Below are positions 1 to 7,410 of a DNA stretch of 18,162 nt, one piece after another. The first letter of the stretch is position 1; each line of letters opens with the position of its first letter. The notes below the pieces were generated by a model. That model worked only from the letters and a program-made list of their open reading frames with translations, was not told where the DNA came from and did no database searches. The DNA is taken from NCBI GenBank assembly GCA_900552015.1, contig URXY01000039.1:1-18162 (forward strand), given 5' to 3'. Source of the stretch: an uncultured Eubacteriales bacterium (lineage in GTDB: Bacteria; Bacillota; Clostridia; Oscillospirales; Oscillospiraceae). The translations under genes were made by a program, and so were the position numbers.

Positions 1-434
1 ATCCCTGGGACAACGATTTCTGACAAATAAAAATAGGCAGAGCAGCCCTTGGCGTCCACGCACTGCGGCTGGTCGAGGAAAAGCTCGACCTCCTTGCCGG
101 TGAGTATCTCGGGGAATTTATGCTCCACCTTCACCGCCGCGACACCCTTGGCCGGATTGATCTCCACCTCGCCGCTGAGCTGAAGATAGCTGTAGAACGA
201 TTTGATCGACGCGACGGAACGCGTGATCGTCGCGGCAGACTTGCCCTTGCCGCCCATCCAGGCGACATACGCACTGATGACCTCCTGCGTCACCTGCGGC
301 AACGGCATGGGGCTGAACTCGTCCAGATATGCCGCAAACTGGTGCAGATCGCGCATATAGGAGCTGAGCGTATTCTGGGAGGCGTGCTTCTCCACAGCGA
401 GATGATCTTCGTATTGCTTGAGATAGTCGGCCAC
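1..434 (-). CDS. xerD: Tyrosine recombinase XerD-like, N-terminal part (partial, possibly disrupted)
   Basis: About 144 codons run off the left edge. The GTG start at 434 follows a GGGAGGAG ribosome binding site at 448-441. The protein begins ADYLKQYEDHLAVEKHASQNT and has the SAM-like core-binding domain of XerC/XerD recombinases (roughly residues 1-100), ending in the usual linker 'NPAKGVAAVKVEHKFPEILTGKEVELFLDQPQ'-like stretch near residues 100-127. XerD resolves chromosome dimers at dif by tyrosine-mediated strand exchange; the catalytic domain (R-K-H-R-H-Y) is not in the window. After 'CVDAKGC' the expected family continuation (RDKAMLELLYATG type) is replaced by SAYFYLSEIVVPG, still open to the edge, which suggests an insertion or assembly junction near position 42. 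The gene follows a spoIIM-like gene, and spoIIM lies close to xerD in Bacillus as well, which supports the family call. XerC is the main alternative. Confidence 0.8.
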   Translation of the reverse strand, partial: MADYLKQYEDHLAVEKHASQNTLSSYMRDLHQFAAYLDEFSPMPLPQVTQEVISAYVAWMGGKGKSAATITRSVASIKSFYSYLQLSGEVEINPAKGVAAVKVEHKFPEILTGKEVELFLDQPQCVDAKGCSAYFYLSEIVVPG

Positions 435-462
435 GGACGCACTCCTCCCTTTCTTTTTGATA

Positions 463-1089
463 TCAGCGCGCCGCCAAAAGCAAAAACTGTGGCACGAGCC
501 ACAGCTCCGCAAGCGCGGCGAGCAGCAAACACACACAACAACCGCCAAGGCGGTACCAATACGCGCTGCCGTAGGTGACCGCGCGCGTGCGCTTTCCCCC
601 ACCGCCCAGCGAGAGCAGCAGGAGTGCGCGGGACTTTTCCATCGCCGCCGCGCCGAGCACCAGTATGCACGGCAGCACCGCAAGCATCCGCAGCCCGAAG
701 AGCGCCAGCAGCAGAGGAAAATTTCCCCGCCCGAGCGCGAGCGAAAAGCTGAAGAGCGAAAACGACAGCAAAAATCCCTGAAACGCACACACCGCCGGAA
801 CCAGCATCACACCGATGGACGCAAATCCCAGCAGAAAGACGATCACCGGCGCACGGAAATAGCATACCAGCGTTTCACAAAGCGCCTGCACGGAAAATGG
901 CTCCTGGGCACCGAACGAGAAAAAGGAAGAAACATACCGTTCCAATTCCCCGCCCGTGCGCTGCGCGGACCGCAGCGCGAGCACATAGCCAAACAACACA
1001 CCAAACACAACAAATGCCGCCAGTGCCAAAAGCAGCACCGGCACACGCCGCACGCCGCGGCGCACCCTCTGATCCGATCGACCGATCAA
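463..1089 (-). CDS. spoIIM: Stage II sporulation protein M-like membrane protein
   Basis: A 208-residue integral membrane protein with about five hydrophobic segments and the SpoIIM-type core 'FRAPVIVFLLGFASIGVMLVP' region followed by 'CAFQGFLLSF'. SpoIIM belongs, with SpoIID and SpoIIP, to the DMP machine that remodels septal peptidoglycan during forespore engulfment; Bacillus SpoIIM is about 214 residues. The reading frame is open up to a TTG at 1191, but that codon overlaps a good promoter -35 box (1191-1186). I therefore chose the TTG at 1089, preceded by AAAGGGG a few bases upstream, which gives a family-like length and the start MIGRSDQRVRRGVRR just before the first membrane helix. The xerD-like gene follows 28 bases after the stop, so the two are probably cotranscribed. 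The family call rests on topology, motif and neighbourhood, and a paralogous SpoIIM-domain protein is possible. Confidence 0.75.
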   Translation of the reverse strand: MIGRSDQRVRRGVRRVPVLLLALAAFVVFGVLFGYVLALRSAQRTGGELERYVSSFFSFGAQEPFSVQALCETLVCYFRAPVIVFLLGFASIGVMLVPAVCAFQGFLLSFSLFSFSLALGRGNFPLLLALFGLRMLAVLPCILVLGAAAMEKSRALLLLSLGGGGKRTRAVTYGSAYWYRLGGCCVCLLLAALAELWLVPQFLLLAAR

Positions 1090-1162
1090 GCAGATCACCC
1101 CTTTGGTAAAAACGCTGAGGCAATGCTCCTGCAAGGCCGATGAGCGGCAGAACGTACCTATA

Positions 1163-1191
1163 AATATAGGACTTTTACGGCCGTTGCGCAA
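1163..1191 (-). promoter_or_regulatory. Sigma-A-type promoter for the spoIIM-like gene
   Basis: On the minus strand TTGCGC (1191-1186) is followed after exactly 17 bases by TATATT (1168-1163), about 75 bases before the chosen TTG start. The -10 region lies inside a small inverted repeat CCTATA-AA-TATAGG (1157-1170), which could be an operator. Whether a sporulation sigma factor is used instead cannot be decided from the sequence. Confidence 0.5.
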
Positions 1192-1474
1192 GCGGAATTG
1201 CCTATTTTTCCCAATTTTGTTTATTATGCTAAAATGTTATGTAAATTATATTATGTAAACTCACGAAACAAAGTGACGGATAGCGCTCCATTTAACAAGA
1301 TATGGGTCGCTATTTCCGTATCTTCTCAACATTTGCCAAATACAGCACCATTCACCACTCGCGTCAGAAAAAGTCGGTTTTCCGGCGCAGCGTCCCCCTA
1401 TTTGTGCAAATCGACGCAGAGCGCCGCGTCCTTCTTCCCCACCAGAGCCGACAGACACGGACGTGCGGTTATGT
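1192..1474. other. Intergenic region without a supported gene
   Basis: This gap lies between the stop of the TIGR04086-type gene and the spoIIM promoter. The part at 1205-1265 is markedly AT-rich and holds a TATAAT on the minus strand (TTTGTT, 16 bases, TATAAT), a possible weak second promoter. Short frames here have no ribosome binding site or recognisable content. I looked for the six-cysteine SCIFF peptide that often follows TIGR04086 genes in Clostridia and did not find it. Confidence 0.5.
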
Positions 1475-1897
1475 TCACCTGCGTCCACGCCGAGCTTTCG
1501 ACGCACTTCTCTTCTTCCGCTTCTTCCCTTTGCCGTGCAGCAGCAGTGACGCCGCTGCACCAGCGAGCATCGCCGCCGCCGTCATCAGCGAACGCGTCGG
1601 CTCCAGCTCGCCGCCAGCCAAAAAGCCGATCACCTGCACCACAAGCCACGAAGAGGCCACGCAGGCGAACGTCATCATCATCCGTTTGCTCGTTCTTCCG
1701 CTCCCTACGCAGCATCCCGCGAATGCCGCCAGTGATGCAGCGACCAGCGCAGCCGCATCTATCCTTTCTTCTCCCACAGCCCCATTCAGCATCAGCGCAG
1801 CCGTCGCCGCCAGCAACACAAGCTCCGACACGCAGCACACGAGAGCGCCCAGCGCGCATTTTTTTACGTACCAAACCGTTGATACCGTCTGCTCCAC
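1475..1897 (-). CDS. TIGR04086-type four-helix membrane protein
   Basis: A 140-residue protein with a GTG start at 1897 and a GGGGGAGG ribosome binding site at 1912-1905. It has four hydrophobic helices (about residues 15-38, 47-64, 72-94 and 102-121) and a strongly basic tail (KGKKRKKRSASKARRGRR). Size, topology and position directly after yajC match the clostridial TIGR04086 family, whose function is unknown; it is often found between yajC and the SCIFF ranthipeptide genes. Here no SCIFF gene follows. The ribosome binding site lies in the 3' arm of a stable hairpin, so translation or transcription is probably controlled at this point. The family assignment is from context and general features, not from a residue signature. 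Confidence 0.65.
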   Translation of the reverse strand: MEQTVSTVWYVKKCALGALVCCVSELVLLAATAALMLNGAVGEERIDAAALVAASLAAFAGCCVGSGRTSKRMMMTFACVASSWLVVQVIGFLAGGELEPTRSLMTAAAMLAGAAASLLLHGKGKKRKKRSASKARRGRR

Positions 1898-1900
1898 AGA

Positions 1901-1949
1901 AAAACCTCCCCCGCATTCGCCTACATGAGCGTATGTCAGGGGAGGTTTT
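1901..1949 (-). terminator. Hairpin between yajC and the TIGR04086 gene: terminator and/or ribosome-site blocker
   Basis: On the minus strand AAAACCTCCCC (1949-1939) pairs perfectly with GGGGAGGTTTT (1911-1901), 11 bp with a 27-base loop. The 3' arm ends in a run of T, as in an intrinsic terminator for yajC. The same arm contains the GGGGAGG Shine-Dalgarno of the next gene, whose GTG start is only seven bases further, so the hairpin would hide it if transcription continues. Confidence 0.7.
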
Positions 1950-1972
1950 CTTATGCCGTTTTCTTTTTTGCC

Positions 1973-2401
1973 TTACTTGATCTCAGGATCGTAGCTGGGC
2001 TTTTCTTCCTTCTGTTCTTCCTTTGCAGCAGGCACCTCAGCCGCCTCGACCATCTTCGGTTCTTCAGCCTTGGCAGCAGGCTCTTCTTCCTTCTTCTCGT
2101 CCTTCTTGGCAGGAACAGACTTCTTGCCCTTCTGCGCAGCAGCGGCTTCCATCGATTCGGTGGACTGGATGCCCCACTTGGCGATCTCGACGCGGACACG
2201 GTCCTCAGAGGTCTCGAAGACGACCGTCGTGTCGTTCACCTGAACGATGCGGCCGACCATACCGCCGATGGTGGTGATGCGTTCGCCCTTCTTGAGGCTG
2301 TTGCGCATCGTTTCCGCCTGCTTCTTGCGCTTGTTTTCCGGACGAATGATGAGGAAGTAAAACACCGCGATCATTGCGACCAGTAAGATCATGCTATCCA
2401 T
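1973..2401 (-). CDS. yajC: Sec translocon accessory subunit YajC
   Basis: A 142-residue protein with a single N-terminal membrane helix (about residues 3-20, SMILLVAMIAVFYFLIIRP) followed by the YajC signature: the RPENKRKKQ basic segment, then 'LKKGERITTIGGMVGRIVQV'-like region (about residues 36-56). YajC associates with SecDF-YidC-SecYEG at the membrane. The tail from about residue 88 is a low-complexity Lys/Glu/Ala-rich extension longer than in most family members. The ATG start at 2401 has AAAGGA upstream. The gene lies downstream of tgt, an arrangement widely conserved in bacteria, but has its own promoter in the 81-base gap. A strong hairpin follows its stop. Confidence 0.93.
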   Translation of the reverse strand: MDSMILLVAMIAVFYFLIIRPENKRKKQAETMRNSLKKGERITTIGGMVGRIVQVNDTTVVFETSEDRVRVEIAKWGIQSTESMEAAAAQKGKKSVPAKKDEKKEEEPAAKAEEPKMVEAAEVPAAKEEQKEEKPSYDPEIK

Positions 2402-2436
2402 AGTACAGTTGTTCCTTTCAACACAAAGATATTGTT

Positions 2437-2465
2437 ATTATAGCGGATATTCCCCCATTGTGCAA
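2437..2465 (-). promoter_or_regulatory. Sigma-A-type promoter for yajC
   Basis: On the minus strand TTGCAC (2465-2460), 17 bases, then a perfect TATAAT (2442-2437). It lies in the short tgt-yajC gap, about 36 bases before the yajC start codon, so yajC can be transcribed independently of the queA-tgt operon. Confidence 0.75.
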
Positions 2466-2482
2466 GGGGTTTCTTCGCGAGA

Positions 2483-3616
2483 TCAGACTCTTTCCGAAAG
2501 CTTTGCGCTGTACGCCTCGCGGAAGGCCTCAAATTCGCCCGCATCGAGTGCTTCCCGGATGCGCAGCATGAGCTTATTGTAGAAATACAGGTTGTGCATC
2601 ACCGCAAGACGCAGCGCGAGGATCTCCTCCGCTTTGAAAAGGTGGCGCAGATATGCGCGCGAGAAATTGCGGCACACCGGGCAGTCGCACTGCTCGTCGA
2701 TGGGACGCTCATCGAGCTTGTATTTCTCGTTTTTCAAATTGATCGACCCGCTCCAGGTAAAGAGCTTTCCGTGGCGCGCATTGCGCGCAGGCATCACGCA
2801 GTCAAAGAAGTCCACGCCGCGCGCTACCCCCTCAATGATGTTCGACGGCGTGCCGACACCCATGAGATAGCGTGGTTTTTCCTTCGGCATAAAGGGTTCG
2901 ACCGCGTCGATGATGTCGTACATCACCTGCGTCGGTTCGCCGACCGCAAGGCCGCCGATGGCGTAGCCATCACAGTCGAGCTTTGCGATCTCCTTCATGT
3001 GCCAGACACGCAGATCCTCGAATGTCGCGCCCTGATTGATGCCGAAAAGCATCTGCCGTGGGTTGACGGTATCCGGCAAGGCATTTAGCTTGTCATGCTC
3101 CGCTTTGCAGCGCTCCAGCCAACGCAGCGTGCGCTCGCAGGATGCCTTTGCGTACTCGTAGCGCGCCGGATTTTCCACGCACTCATCGAAGGCCATTGCA
3201 ATATCGCTGCCGAGATTCGATTGGATGTGCATGCTTTCCTCCGGCCCCATGAAGATGCGGTGACCGTCGAGATGAGAGGCAAAGGTCACGCCCTCTTCCT
3301 TGATCTTCCGCAGGCCCGCAAGGGAAAATACTTGAAACCCGCCGCTGTCCGTCAGGATGGGGCCATCCCAGTTCATGAACTTGTGGAGGCCGCCCATTTG
3401 GCGCACCACATCGTCACCGGGTCGCAGATGCAGGTGGTACGTGTTGGAAAGCTCGATCTGGCAGCCGAGATCTTTGAGGTCCAGCGCGCTCACGCCGCCC
3501 TTGATGGCCGCCTGCGTGCCGACGTTCATAAAGACCGGCGTCTGCACTTCCCCGCCGTGCGCACATTTGAATTTGCCGCGCCGCGCCTTACCCTCATATT
3601 TGATCACTTTGAACAT
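2483..3616 (-). CDS. tgt: Queuine/preQ1 tRNA-guanine transglycosylase
   Basis: A full-length 377-residue TGT enzyme, which exchanges guanine-34 of GUN-anticodon tRNAs for preQ1 in queuosine synthesis. Visible signatures: DSGGFQ at 90-95 (catalytic/base-binding Asp90), FDEC at 143-146, GGLAVGE at 221-227 (preQ1 pocket), the nucleophile Asp272 in DCVMPARNARHG, and zinc ligands Cys310, Cys312, Cys315 and His341. The substrate loop reads GINQGA (192-197) where many homologues have GIVQGG; Gln195 is kept. The start ATG at 3616 lies 15 bases after the queA stop, so the two are cotranscribed and act consecutively in the pathway. No missing key residue was seen. Confidence 0.97.
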   Translation of the reverse strand: MFKVIKYEGKARRGKFKCAHGGEVQTPVFMNVGTQAAIKGGVSALDLKDLGCQIELSNTYHLHLRPGDDVVRQMGGLHKFMNWDGPILTDSGGFQVFSLAGLRKIKEEGVTFASHLDGHRIFMGPEESMHIQSNLGSDIAMAFDECVENPARYEYAKASCERTLRWLERCKAEHDKLNALPDTVNPRQMLFGINQGATFEDLRVWHMKEIAKLDCDGYAIGGLAVGEPTQVMYDIIDAVEPFMPKEKPRYLMGVGTPSNIIEGVARGVDFFDCVMPARNARHGKLFTWSGSINLKNEKYKLDERPIDEQCDCPVCRNFSRAYLRHLFKAEEILALRLAVMHNLYFYNKLMLRIREALDAGEFEAFREAYSAKLSERV

Positions 3617-3631
3617 AGTTTTTCCTCACTT

Positions 3632-4657
3632 TTAAGAGATGAACATCGCATCGCCGAACGAAAAGAAGCGGTAGCGCTCCTTCACTGCCTCCTCATAGGC
3701 GTGCAGCACGTGCTCGCGGCCCGCGAGCGCCGAGACCAGCATGATGAGCGTGGACTGCGGCAGATGGAAATTCGTCACGAGCGCGTCCATCACCTTGAAG
3801 CGGTAGCCCGGGTAGATGTAGATGCTCGTCCAGCCTGCGGACGGCTCCATGCGTCCGTCCTCCTGCGCCCAGCTCTCGAGCGTGCGGCAGGACGTGGTGC
3901 CGACACAGATGACGCGTCCGCTGTTTGCCTTCGTCTCGTTGATGAGAGTCGCCGTCTCGGGCGGAATGACGCAGTATTCGCTGTGCATATCGTGCTGCTC
4001 GATGTCGTCCTCCTTGACAGGGCGGAACGTGCCGAGGCCGACATGCAGCGTCACATAGCCGATGTTCACGCCCTTCGCCTGAATTTTTTCCAGCAGCTCC
4101 GGCGTGAAGTGCAGCCCCGCCGTCGGTGCAGCCGCACTGCCCTCGACCTTGGAGTAGACCGTCTGATAGCGTCCCTGATCCTGCAGCTCTTCCTTGATGT
4201 AGGGCGGCAGCGGCATTTTGCCGAGGCGCTCAAGCGTTTCAAGAAAGATGCCCTCGTAGTCGAACCTCACCATGCGGTTGCCGTCCGGCAGAACGTCCAC
4301 GACCTCCGCCGTCAGCTCCCCGTCGCCGAACTGCATCTTTGCACCCTTGCGCAGATGCTTGCCGGGACGCACGATGCACTCCCACGTCTTCTCGCCGCGA
4401 TCGATGAGCAGCAGCACCTCGCACGCGCCGCCGCCCGGCAGACGCTGGCCGAGAAGCCTTGCCGGGAGCACACGGGAGTTGTTCAAGATCAGGCAGTCGC
4501 CCGGCTTCAAAAACTCCGGCAGTTCATAAAAATGGTGATGCGACAGCGCGCCCGTTTCCTTGTCAAGGCACATCAGCCGCGAATGGTCGCGCTGCTCAAG
4601 CGGCGTCTGCGCGATCAGCTCCTCAGGGAGGTAATAATCAAAATCTTTGGTCTTCAT
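3632..4657 (-). CDS. queA: S-adenosylmethionine:tRNA ribosyltransferase-isomerase
   Basis: A 341-residue QueA, which transfers and isomerises the ribosyl group of SAM onto preQ1 in tRNA to give epoxyqueuosine. Signatures: N-terminal DYYLPEELIAQTPLEQRD, LNNSRVLPARL near residue 60, GSAAAPTAGLHFT near residue 178, HVGLGTFRPV, and C-terminal TNFHLPQSTLIMLVSA. The frame is open further upstream to 4756, but the ATG at 4657 (MKTKDFDYYLP) matches the family N-terminus and has GGGAAAGAG upstream. It starts 14 bases after the spoIID-like stop and is followed 15 bases on by tgt. Confidence 0.97.
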   Translation of the reverse strand: MKTKDFDYYLPEELIAQTPLEQRDHSRLMCLDKETGALSHHHFYELPEFLKPGDCLILNNSRVLPARLLGQRLPGGGACEVLLLIDRGEKTWECIVRPGKHLRKGAKMQFGDGELTAEVVDVLPDGNRMVRFDYEGIFLETLERLGKMPLPPYIKEELQDQGRYQTVYSKVEGSAAAPTAGLHFTPELLEKIQAKGVNIGYVTLHVGLGTFRPVKEDDIEQHDMHSEYCVIPPETATLINETKANSGRVICVGTTSCRTLESWAQEDGRMEPSAGWTSIYIYPGYRFKVMDALVTNFHLPQSTLIMLVSALAGREHVLHAYEEAVKERYRFFSFGDAMFIS

Positions 4658-4671
4658 CGTTCTCTTTCCCG

Positions 4672-6243
4672 TTATATGATCGTAACGCCCGTGTAGTAGA
4701 ATTGCAGGATCTCGCGGTAGGTACGGCCGAGGTTCGCCATCGCATACGCGCCCCACTGGCTCATGCCGACATTGTGCCCGTAGCCGCTGCCGGTGATCGT
4801 AAAGCTGCCGCTGCCCGCGCCGCCCGTCGCCGCAGTGCCCTGCCCCAACGCCGCCGTGCCGCTCGAGGTGATGACATACGCGCTGCCCGCGATGCTCGCC
4901 GTCGAGCCGCTGCCGTCGATGACACGCATTGAACCGGCGTCGACGCTTTCTCCGCTTTCATTGACGCCGTAGCCGCTGCCGCCGGCACCGCCAGTGATGG
5001 TGAAGCGCTGACTGCGCAGATTCAGCACCGACCGGCACGCCTCGCGCGTGATGGTCTTCGTCCCACTCGTGCCGACAAAGGTGACAGAATAGACATTTCC
5101 CATATCAGTATAGGCGGAAACATACATATTTTTCACCGTACCGACGCCGTAGCCCTTACTGCTCAAAAGATTCGTCAGCTCGGCAACGGTATAGGTCGTG
5201 GACCAGTTGTACTTCGAGATACGCGAGGCGATCTGTCCTTCATAGGGGTCGATCTTGCCTTTGAGGTAGCCGACCTCATTGCCCCAGACGTTCACACTGT
5301 CCTCGCTTGCGCCGCCGTTGCTCGAATAGTAGACAGCCTCCTGCACGATCTGCCCGTTGTAATAGAGGCACTGTCCCGCCGTCTGGTCGACCGCGGAATC
5401 GGAATACGAACTGCTCGCCGCTGTTCCCTGATAGACCTGGCAGTGCGTCGTCGCGCAGATATCAAAGCCCTGTGAGCGGTGCTTGGTCTGGCAGGCGGCG
5501 TAGGTACGCGCGCAGACCGCCTGCGCCTTGAGCGCTTCGAGCGGCCAGTCGCTGCTCATTTCCCATGGGATGACGCCCTTGACGTAATCGTCCATCGCGA
5601 CAACATTGATGACATTGATCGCGCCGCCGGTCACGCGCTGGTACTCAAAGCCGCCGTAATAGCGGTATCCGCGGAACCACGTGACCGTCTTCTGCCCCGC
5701 CTCGGCAGGACGGATGCCGAGCGAATAAAGGCCGCTCTGGTCGAACTCGAAGAGGATCGTGCTCGTACCCGTGACGATGACCGTCACGCCCGTGCTGCTG
5801 CCGCCGACGACCGTGCCGCCCGTTCCGAGCGAGTAGAGCGCGCTCTGCGCACTGCCATAGTCACTGTAATTGCCCACGCGTGCCACAAACGCGCCGTTGT
5901 CATAGGCAGCAAAGCCGCCGTACTGCGCCGCGCGCGCCGACGCACTCGCATAGTCGTAAAACGTCTCCGAAAGCTGCACGTGATAGGTCTTATCCTGCGT
6001 GACCGTGATCTTCTCATAGCTCGCAGGCAGCACCGTGAGCTGCACAAAGCTGCGCGACGAGTCGTAATATCCCAGCGCGTAGCCGCCAAAGGGCGAGTAA
6101 TTCTGCAAATTTGCCTCGTCCATGGCGGTGCTGCCGTATTTCAGTCCCACCTTGAGCATATCATGTTCTGCGGCCTGCGCACCCGCGCACATTGCGATGC
6201 ACAGCAGCAGCGAAAGCAGGAATATCCTGCACCACTTTTTCAT
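4672..6243 (-). CDS. Secreted SpoIID/LytB-family protein with SPOR-like region
   Basis: A 523-residue exported protein. The ATG at 6243 is chosen for its strong GGGGGAGGA ribosome site and for MKKWCRIFLLSLLLCIAMCAGAQA, a clear signal peptide cut near residue 24. Residues about 85-140 resemble a SPOR-type repeat (peptidoglycan-binding). The SpoIID/LytB domain spans about 205-520: VVAMDDYVKGVIPWEMS (catalytic-type Glu228), LKAQAVCARTYA (239-249), CATTHCQVYQG (263-273, metal-site-like Cys/His), LRSQRFTI (409-416) and the C-terminal GYGHNVGMSQWGA. SpoIID is a lytic transglycosylase acting on denuded glycan during engulfment. This copy is longer than Bacillus SpoIID (about 343 residues) and has a Gly/Ser/Ala-rich insertion at about 418-480 splitting the domain. 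Next to queA-tgt it is probably a SpoIID paralogue rather than the canonical one, so no symbol is given. Confidence 0.88.
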   Translation of the reverse strand: MKKWCRIFLLSLLLCIAMCAGAQAAEHDMLKVGLKYGSTAMDEANLQNYSPFGGYALGYYDSSRSFVQLTVLPASYEKITVTQDKTYHVQLSETFYDYASASARAAQYGGFAAYDNGAFVARVGNYSDYGSAQSALYSLGTGGTVVGGSSTGVTVIVTGTSTILFEFDQSGLYSLGIRPAEAGQKTVTWFRGYRYYGGFEYQRVTGGAINVINVVAMDDYVKGVIPWEMSSDWPLEALKAQAVCARTYAACQTKHRSQGFDICATTHCQVYQGTAASSSYSDSAVDQTAGQCLYYNGQIVQEAVYYSSNGGASEDSVNVWGNEVGYLKGKIDPYEGQIASRISKYNWSTTYTVAELTNLLSSKGYGVGTVKNMYVSAYTDMGNVYSVTFVGTSGTKTITREACRSVLNLRSQRFTITGGAGGSGYGVNESGESVDAGSMRVIDGSGSTASIAGSAYVITSSGTAALGQGTAATGGAGSGSFTITGSGYGHNVGMSQWGAYAMANLGRTYREILQFYYTGVTII

Positions 6244-6316
6244 AGCGTCCTCCCCCTGCCTGCCGACGATGCACACCGTTTTCGACAGATCAGCGTCCAT
6301 ATGAATCGTATTTTAT

Positions 6317-6345
6317 ATTATACGACAGTTTCCATCCACTTTCAA
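6317..6345 (-). promoter_or_regulatory. Sigma-A-type promoter for the spoIID-like/queA/tgt operon
   Basis: On the minus strand TTGAAA (6345-6340), exactly 17 bases, then TATAAT (6322-6317). The expected start of transcription near 6310 leaves a leader of about 67 bases before the ATG at 6243. A vegetative consensus in front of a sporulation-type gene agrees with shared housekeeping use by queA and tgt. Confidence 0.75.
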
Positions 6346-6365
6346 GCACGTCCCGCATCTTTTTA

Positions 6366-6390
6366 GCCGCCGTCAGGGTCCCTCGGCGGC
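6366..6390 (+). other. GC hairpin in the dapA leader
   Basis: GCCGCCG (6366-6372) and CGGCGGC (6384-6390) form a perfect 7-bp stem with an 11-base loop, 27 bases before the dapA ATG. It is not followed by a T-run on either strand, so it is unlikely to be a terminator. It may be a leader structure or simply a GC-rich spacer; no known riboswitch is recognised. Confidence 0.4.
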
Positions 6391-6417
6391 CCGATCTTGA
6401 AAAAAGGAGTCCTTTTT

Positions 6418-7305
6418 ATGAAATCTCTCATCTTCACCGGCAGCGCCGTCGCCATCATTACACCGTTCAAGGACGGCGCGGTGGATATCCCCGCCTTCGA
6501 CCGTCTCGTTGCATGGCAGCTTCAGCAAGGCACCGATGCCATCGTTGTCTGCGGCACGACAGGCGAGGCCGCGACGCTGAACCTGGACGAACGCACCGCG
6601 CTCATCGAGCGCTGTGTACGCACCGTCGACCACCGCGTGCCTGTTATCGCAGGCAGCGGTACGAACAACACCGCATCCTCCATCGCACTCTCGCGTGCCG
6701 CGCAGCATGCCGGCGCCGACGCGCTGCTCACCGTCACACCGTACTACAACAAGGCCTCGCAAAGCGGCCTCGTGCGGCATTTTTCCTCCATCGCCGATGC
6801 GGTAGACATCCCCATCATCCTCTACAATGTTCCTTCACGCACCGGCGTGAGCTGCACGGCGCAGACATATCAAAAGCTCGCCGTGCACCCGAACATCGCC
6901 GGCGTCAAGGAGGCGAGCGACGACTTCGACCTCATTCAGGACACCCTTGATCTATGCCCGCCGGACTTCACCGTCTGGAGCGGCAACGACGGCTCCACCG
7001 CCGCCATCATGGCGCTCGGCGGCAAGGGCGTCATCTCCGTCGCCGCAAATATCGTCCCGCGCGAGATGCACGAGCTGACGCAGCTCTGCCTGGAAAACCG
7101 CTTCTTGGAGGCAGGCGCGCTTCAGATCAAACTACATGAGCTCATCCGCGCACTCTTCTGCGAGATCAACCCCATCCCCGTCAAAGCTGCGATGGCAGAG
7201 CTCGGCCTGTGCGGCGGCGATCTGCGCCTCCCGCTGTGCGGCATTTCCGAGCAGCATTTAGGGCAGCTTCGGCTGGCGATGGAGCGCTTTGGCGTCGCGG
7301 TATAG
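6418..7305 (+). CDS. dapA: 4-hydroxy-tetrahydrodipicolinate synthase
   Basis: A 295-residue DapA, which condenses pyruvate with aspartate semialdehyde, the first committed step towards diaminopimelate and lysine (and dipicolinate in spores). Signatures: GTTGEAATL (46-54; Thr47/Thr48), TPYYNK (107-112; catalytic Tyr), NVPSRTGV (137-144), and the Schiff-base lysine Lys164 in GVKEAS. ATG at 6418 is chosen over the upstream in-frame TTG at 6397 because AAAAAAGGAG sits between them at the right distance, and MKSLIFTGSAVAIITPF matches the family N-terminus. It is the only plus-strand gene, divergent from the spoIID-like gene; no clear consensus promoter was found for it. Confidence 0.97.
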   Translation: MKSLIFTGSAVAIITPFKDGAVDIPAFDRLVAWQLQQGTDAIVVCGTTGEAATLNLDERTALIERCVRTVDHRVPVIAGSGTNNTASSIALSRAAQHAGADALLTVTPYYNKASQSGLVRHFSSIADAVDIPIILYNVPSRTGVSCTAQTYQKLAVHPNIAGVKEASDDFDLIQDTLDLCPPDFTVWSGNDGSTAAIMALGGKGVISVAANIVPREMHELTQLCLENRFLEAGALQIKLHELIRALFCEINPIPVKAAMAELGLCGGDLRLPLCGISEQHLGQLRLAMERFGVAV

Positions 7306-7410
7306 ATGCCATTCATCCTGTTTTTCATTTTCATTCATCGAATTTTTGCATCGCATTCGCATAATATTCATTGTATTCATTTCGTTTTTTCAGCATTGTG
7401 CGTATTATAC

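Noticed and set aside
1090..1191. TTG at 1191 as start of the spoIIM-like gene
   Set aside because: The codon overlaps a promoter -35 box, has no ribosome site, and would add 34 residues not expected in the family.
3095..4696. Plus-strand open frame of 533 codons opposite tgt and queA
   Set aside because: Shadow of two well-supported enzymes; composition is that of an antisense frame.
7306..7410. Four ATTCAT hexamers (7311, 7333, 7366, 7375) as a repeat array
   Set aside because: Spacing is irregular and the stretch is simply AT-rich; it does not resemble CRISPR or an iteron set clearly enough.
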